Shown: one piece after another, positions 60,304 through 64,000 of the stretch
How the letters are laid out: each line of letters starts with the position of its first letter
Numbering within the stretch: the stretch's first letter is position 1
Assembly (NCBI GenBank): GCA_016463765.1
Contig: JAEMQS010000002.1
Location: 1-64,000, forward strand
DNA length: 64,000 nt
Reading direction: 5' to 3'
DNA from: Solirubrobacteraceae bacterium
GTDB lineage: Bacteria > Actinomycetota > Thermoleophilia > Solirubrobacterales > Solirubrobacteraceae
Translations under genes and position numbers: made by a program
The notes under the pieces: generated by a model
What the model was told of the DNA's origin: nothing
What the model saw: the letters and a program-made list of their open reading frames with translations, nothing else
Databases searched by the model: none

Positions 60304-61455
60304 TCAGCCCATGGACCGAGAGATGATCATGCGCTGCACCTCGCTGGTGCCCTCGTAGATCTGGGTGATCTTCGCGTCGCGCATCATCCGCTCGACCGGG
60401 TACTCGGTCACGTAGCCGTAGCCGCCGAGGACCTGGATCGCCTCGACCGTCACGGCCATCGCGGTGTCCGACGCGATGAGCTTCGCCATCGAGCCGTGCA
60501 CCTGGTAGTCGGCGTCGCCGCGGTCGGCCTTCGCGCACGCCTCGTACGTGATCGCGCGGGCGGCGGCGGTGCGCGCCTGCATGTCGGCGAGCTTGAACGC
60601 GATGCCCTGGTGGCGGTTGATCGGCTTGCCGAACTGGATGCGCTCGCCGGCGTACTTCGCGGCGTAGTCGGTCGCGCCCTGGGCGATGCCGACGGCCTGC
60701 GCGGCGGCGCCGAGGCGCGTGTACGAGAGGGTCTTCAGCGCGACGGCCATGCCGCGGCCCTCCTCGCCGACGAGGTTGGCGTGCGGCACGCGGACGTCCT
60801 CGTAGACCGGCGAGCCGGTGGGCGAGCCCTTGATGCCGAGCTTCTTCTCCAGCTTGCCGATGGAGAAGCCGGGGCGGTCCTTCTCGACGATGAACGCGGA
60901 GACCTTGCCGGCCTCGCGATCGGTCACCGCGAACGTCAGGTAGAAGTCGGCGACACCGGAGTTCGTGATCCAGTTCTTCGCGCCGTTGATGACCCACTCG
61001 TCGCCGTCGCGGACCGCGTGCGTGCGCATGCTGCCCGGGTCAGAGCCGGCCTCGGGCTCGGAGAGCGCGAACGCGGGTGTGATCTCACCCGACGCCAGAC
61101 GCGGCAGCCACTGCTGCTTCTGCTCCTCGCTGCCGAAGAGCTTGATCGGCATCGAGCCGAGCTCCTGCACCATGAGGATGAGCGACGTCGAGGCGCACGC
61201 CTTGGCGATCTCCTCGACACCGATGTTCAGCATGAGGACGCCGGTGCCGGTGCCGCCATGCTCCTCCTCGAACGGCAGGCCGAGGATGCCGTTCTCAGCG
61301 AGGATCTCGCGCAGATCGTGCGGGTACTCCGCCGTCGCGTCGATGTCGTGGGCGCGCGGCGCGATCTTCTCCGTCGCGATCTGGCGGATCATGTCGCGCA
61401 GCTCGAGGAACTCCTGCGGCAGCGCGTAGAGGTCGGTGTGTGTGCTCGTGGCCAT
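60304..61455 (-). CDS. Acyl-CoA dehydrogenase (short/medium-chain type)
   Basis: 383 residues, family length. ALSEPEAGSD and WITNSGVADFYLTFAV bind FAD/substrate; the catalytic base is E368 in IYEGTSEVQR, the short/medium-chain position, unlike the paralogue at 35789-36952. Catalyses the first, FAD-dependent step of fatty acyl-CoA oxidation, passing electrons to ETF. AGGG lies 7 nt before ATG 61455. A large in-frame upstream extension has no homologous sequence. It stands alone. Confidence 0.94.
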   Translation of the reverse strand: MATSTHTDLYALPQEFLELRDMIRQIATEKIAPRAHDIDATAEYPHDLREILAENGILGLPFEEEHGGTGTGVLMLNIGVEEIAKACASTSLILMVQELGSMPIKLFGSEEQKQQWLPRLASGEITPAFALSEPEAGSDPGSMRTHAVRDGDEWVINGAKNWITNSGVADFYLTFAVTDREAGKVSAFIVEKDRPGFSIGKLEKKLGIKGSPTGSPVYEDVRVPHANLVGEEGRGMAVALKTLSYTRLGAAAQAVGIAQGATDYAAKYAGERIQFGKPINRHQGIAFKLADMQARTAAARAITYEACAKADRGDADYQVHGSMAKLIASDTAMAVTVEAIQVLGGYGYVTEYPVERMMRDAKITQIYEGTSEVQRMIISRSMG

Positions 61456-61582
61456 ATCTGCCCTGAATTGTAGTTGGAAGGTCGCGTATTCGTGGACGCG
61501 GGTGTGCCCGGACCACTCCCGGTCGGCCCGGTTTGCGCCCCACCCCTGCTGCCGAGCACGCCGATGACCGATACTGCAGGTG

Positions 61583-62350
61583 ATGGTCCGTTCTCGCCGC
61601 CTGCTCGCGGGCGCGCTCACCGCGCTCGCACTTCTCGGCCTCGTCGTCCTCGCCACCACCGCGTTCGGCGGGGAGACCGAGTCCCGCGCCCTGCGCTCCG
61701 TCGCGTCGCCGCTCCCCTTGCCGCCGGAGACGACGCGGATGGCGACCGAGGCGCGCGCCGAACTCGACCGCGAGGTCCAGCGCGAAGCCGACCGGCAGGC
61801 CGATGCGGACGCGCAGCGCGCGGCCATGGCGTCGCGCGAGGCCGAGGCCGACGATGAGGCCGAGGACGCGCAGACGATGACCGTCCCGGCCGCGCCATCC
61901 GACGCGCTGGACCCCACCGACGCGGACACCGACCAGACGATCGTGCGCGCCGAGGTCCTCGAGAACGGCATTGCGCTGCCGCCGCTGGAGGCGCCGCCCG
62001 AGGTCCGTCAGATCATCGAGGCCGGCAACGGCATCGCGCGCACGCCGTACCTCTGGGGCGGCGGCCACGGCAAGTGGCAGGACAAGGGCTACGACTGCTC
62101 GGGCTCGGTGTCGTTCGCGCTGGCATCCGCAGGGCTGCTCGACCGCTCCCTGACGTCCGGGCAGCTCGAGGGCTGGGGCAAGCCGGGTAAGGGCAAGTGG
62201 GTGACGGTCTGGACGAACGACGGCCACGTCTTCCTCGAAGTCGCCGGTGTGCGGTTCGACACCACGGGCCGGAAGAAGACCGGGTCGCGGTGGCAGAACG
62301 AGATGCGCTCGCGCGCCGGCTTCGTCGCCCGGCACCCGCCGGGGCTCTAG
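61583..62350 (+). CDS. Exported NlpC/P60-like (C40) cell-wall peptidase
   Basis: 255 residues. An N-terminal signal/anchor helix (LLAGALTALALLGLVVLATT) is followed by an acidic Ala/Glu/Asp-rich helical linker (~50-120). The catalytic domain holds the cysteine in GYDCSGSVSFAL and a histidine in NDGHVFLEVAGVRFDT; PYLWGGGHG is typical of the family start. It should cut peptidoglycan stem peptides. ATG 61583 (or GTG 61580) lies 8-13 nt after GATACT, a possible -10 box, so translation may be leaderless. Confidence 0.85.
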   Translation: MVRSRRLLAGALTALALLGLVVLATTAFGGETESRALRSVASPLPLPPETTRMATEARAELDREVQREADRQADADAQRAAMASREAEADDEAEDAQTMTVPAAPSDALDPTDADTDQTIVRAEVLENGIALPPLEAPPEVRQIIEAGNGIARTPYLWGGGHGKWQDKGYDCSGSVSFALASAGLLDRSLTSGQLEGWGKPGKGKWVTVWTNDGHVFLEVAGVRFDTTGRKKTGSRWQNEMRSRAGFVARHPPGL

Positions 62351-62359
62351 GCCGCGGCC

Positions 62360-62578
62360 TCAGCCCTGCGCTGCGCCGGCGAACTGCGCGCGGAGCACGG
62401 CGATCTCGGTGACCGCTGCGCCCACCCAGGCCGCGTGCATGACGGCGATCTCGGTGTCGAGATCGTGCATGTACGCCGGGTCGTGGCGCAGTTCGCACCC
62501 CATCGCCAGCGCCCGCTCGATACGCAGGAGTTCGAGGCGCTCATAGATGTCGTTGGGGGTCTGCGTGATCATGTCCAT
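62360..62578 (-). CDS. Small uncharacterised protein, paralogue of the one at 35270-35644
   Basis: 72 residues, predicted all-helical, slightly acidic. The tail AVTEIAVLRAQFAGAAQG parallels AVVELAVLRAELSGRLQG of the 124-residue protein at 35270-35644, and AYMHDLDTEI parallels AYAEDLQSEL. The disordered N-terminus of the longer protein is missing here. No cysteine, metal motif or membrane helix. It converges on the NlpC/P60 gene with a 9-bp gap. Function unknown; recurrence within one window argues it is a real family. Confidence 0.75.
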   Translation of the reverse strand: MDMITQTPNDIYERLELLRIERALAMGCELRHDPAYMHDLDTEIAVMHAAWVGAAVTEIAVLRAQFAGAAQG

Positions 62579-62719
62579 CCAACTTGGTCGTGTACCCAGA
62601 CTTACGCCTGCTTGACCCTGTCTGGTTCATGGACACGCGACGAGGCCGGATGGAGCGGTGCGGGTGTGGCAAGCTGTCGGGCGCCTTCGGGTTCCCTAAG
62701 TTCCTCCACGAGGTCGTAC

Positions 62720-63730
62720 ATGCCCCGGATCCTCCTGCTCCTCTTCGCCGTGCCCCTGCTCGCCTTCGGCCTCGCCGCGTGCGGCGACGACGGCCCGTCC
62801 GAGGACGCGCTCGTCGTGTACTCCGGGCGCAATGAGGACCTCGTCGGTCCGCTCGTCGAGCGCTTCGAGCAGGAGACGGGCATCGAGACCGAGGTCAAGT
62901 ACGCCGGCTCGTCGGAGCTCGCCGCGACGCTCGTGGAGGAGGGCGACGCCTCGCCCGCCGACGCGTTCTTCAGCCAGGACGCCGGGGCGCTCGGCGCGCT
63001 GCAGAGCGAGGACCTGCTGGCCGCCATGCCGGCCGCGACGCTCGACAAGGTCCCCGAGGCGTTCCGCTCGGCGCAGGGCGACTGGGTCGGGACGTCCGCC
63101 CGCGCCCGGGTCATCGCCTACGACAAGCGTGAACTGCAGGAGGACGACCTGCCGGCGTCCGTCCTCGACCTCACCGACGAGGAGTGGAAGGGCCGCGTCG
63201 CGTGGGCGCCGACGAACGCGTCGTTCCAGTCGTTCGTCACCGCGATGCGCGCGTCGCTGGGGCCCGAGCGCACGACCGAGTGGCTCGAGGGCATGCTCGC
63301 CAACGACGTCCAGGTCTACGAGAACAACATCGCGATCCGCGACGCGATCGCCAACGGCGAGATCGACACCGGGCTGATCAACCACTACTACGTGGCCGAG
63401 GCGATCGCCGAGGAGGGTGACGACTACCCGGTCGGCATCTACGAGCCGGGCGACGGCGACATCGGCGCGCTCGTGAACGTCGCGGGCGTCGGCATCCTGG
63501 CCAGCGCGAATCAGGCGGAGAAGGCGCAGCAGTTCGCCGACTTCCTGCTGACCGACGAGAGCCAGCGCTACTTCGCCGACGAGCTGAAGGAGTACCCGGT
63601 CGTGCCGGGCGTCGAGGCCGACGCGTCGCTGCAGCCGCTCGACGAGATCGAGCAGCCGGACATCGACCTCAACCAGCTCGAGGACCTCCAGGGGACCGTC
63701 GAGCTGCTCCAGCAGACCGGGGTCCTGTAG
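62720..63730 (+). CDS. Iron(III) ABC transporter substrate-binding lipoprotein (FbpA/FutA-like)
   Basis: 336 residues. Lipoprotein signal ending in LAFGLAAC, so anchored outside the membrane. The mature protein starts LVVYSGRNEDLVGPLVERFE, the signature of periplasmic Fe3+-binding proteins. DAFFSQDAGALGAL and the Tyr pair in INHYYVAEAI (iron ligands in this family) follow. It delivers ferric iron, free or chelated, to the permease whose gene begins 5 bp downstream. ATG 62720 gives a correct lipoprotein signal. I see no clear DtxR/IdeR box upstream. Confidence 0.92.
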   Translation: MPRILLLLFAVPLLAFGLAACGDDGPSEDALVVYSGRNEDLVGPLVERFEQETGIETEVKYAGSSELAATLVEEGDASPADAFFSQDAGALGALQSEDLLAAMPAATLDKVPEAFRSAQGDWVGTSARARVIAYDKRELQEDDLPASVLDLTDEEWKGRVAWAPTNASFQSFVTAMRASLGPERTTEWLEGMLANDVQVYENNIAIRDAIANGEIDTGLINHYYVAEAIAEEGDDYPVGIYEPGDGDIGALVNVAGVGILASANQAEKAQQFADFLLTDESQRYFADELKEYPVVPGVEADASLQPLDEIEQPDIDLNQLEDLQGTVELLQQTGVL

Positions 63731-63734
63731 GGCC

Positions 63735-64000
63735 ATGGTCCGCCGCGGCGCACCCCCCGCGCTGCTCGCCGCGGCGGGGCTCGTCGCGGCCGGTGCGGTG
63801 CTGCCGGTCGCCTACCTCGCGTGGGTGGTCCTCGGCGATCTGCCGCAGTGGTGGGACACCGTCTGGTCGGCCCGGGCGTTCGAGCTGCTGCTGCGCAGCG
63901 TGGGGCTGGCGGTCGCCGTCACCGCGGCGACCGTGGCGATCTCCCTGCCGATCAGCTGGCTGACGGTGCGCACGGACCTTCCGGGCCGCGGCGTCTGGTC
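63735..64000 (+). CDS. Iron ABC transporter permease (FbpB-like), partial: cut by window edge
   Basis: 88 codons visible. The first membrane helix is ALLAAAGLVAAGAVLPVAYLAWV; a second (LLLRSVGLAVAVTAATVAISL) follows a short WWDTVWSARAFEL stretch, then PISWLTVRTDLPGRG. That layout matches the N-terminus of Fe3+ ABC permeases of the FbpB/SfuB type. ATG 63735 lies 4 nt after the stop of the binding-protein gene, so the two are an operon; an ATPase gene is expected beyond the window. Confidence 0.85.
   Translation, partial: MVRRGAPPALLAAAGLVAAGAVLPVAYLAWVVLGDLPQWWDTVWSARAFELLLRSVGLAVAVTAATVAISLPISWLTVRTDLPGRGVW

Noticed and set aside
62640-62719. DtxR/IdeR iron box before the iron-binding lipoprotein gene
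   Set aside because: TTCCCTAAGTTCCTC has a CTAAG core but lacks the required dyad symmetry.

Overview
The window is very GC-rich (roughly 70% or more by eye), densely coded chromosomal DNA with short intergenic gaps and many convergent genes whose ends overlap. The content suggests a free-living soil actinobacterium. It includes a DUF6458 membrane protein, actinobacterial-type c-di-AMP and Mn2+ riboswitches, paired Baeyer-Villiger monooxygenases, secreted RTX-repeat proteins with Lys/Arg-rich C-terminal domains, and an FHA/Ser-Thr kinase pair. The deep actinobacterial class Thermoleophilia (Solirubrobacter/Conexibacter/Patulibacter-like) is my best guess; this is inference from gene content, with no rRNA or marker gene in the window. 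I saw no rRNA, tRNA, CRISPR array, transposase or phage region.

Layout. 1-3.0 kb: fadA-fadB beta-oxidation operon, truncated at the left edge. 3.1-5.2 kb: an APH-type phosphotransferase and a lone DUF559/AbiEi-like protein bracketed by near-identical 19-nt repeats. 5.2-8.3 kb: a coupled signalling pair, a cyclic-nucleotide-domain histidine kinase and a receiver/glutaredoxin-like/thioredoxin-reductase-like fusion that has lost its redox cysteines. 8.4-14.3 kb: SDR, GGDEF-EAL protein, FHA protein and Ser/Thr kinase. 14.3-20.4 kb: two Baeyer-Villiger monooxygenases with an SDR and a TetR regulator, a cold-shock protein and a ferric-reductase-like membrane protein. 20.4-27.7 kb: secreted proteins, a GMC (cholesterol-oxidase-like) oxidoreductase and a second thiolase. 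27.7-35.7 kb: a regulator-benzoate transporter pair, M28 and M23 peptidases (the latter behind a c-di-AMP riboswitch), SDR, secreted lipase, GAF protein and a small unknown protein. 35.8-49.5 kb: acyl-CoA dehydrogenase, PhoX-type phosphatase behind a Pho box, methyltransferase, diguanylate cyclase, a SHOCT membrane protein coupled to a holin-phosphatase fusion, an RTX protein, TerC behind a Mn2+ riboswitch, and an EAL-DICT protein. 49.5-64 kb: TetR, two unknown genes of lower GC, patatin, a glycosyltransferase/sterol-desaturase/GntR operon, a FAD oxidoreductase, an AhpD-like protein, a MocR regulator, a second acyl-CoA dehydrogenase, an NlpC/P60-like protein, a paralogue of the small unknown protein, and the start of an iron ABC importer.

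How the genes fit together. Two themes recur. One is oxidative breakdown of lipids, sterol-like or alicyclic compounds: thiolases, FadB, two acyl-CoA dehydrogenases, two BVMOs, a GMC oxidase, several SDRs, lipase, patatin and sterol desaturase. The other is signalling by nucleotides and phosphorylation: three c-di-GMP enzymes, a c-di-AMP riboswitch, a histidine kinase/receiver pair and an FHA/kinase pair. Several regulatory sites can be read directly: a FadR-type operator, a TetR-type operator, an 11-bp-periodic Pho box, and twin palindromes 20 bp apart.
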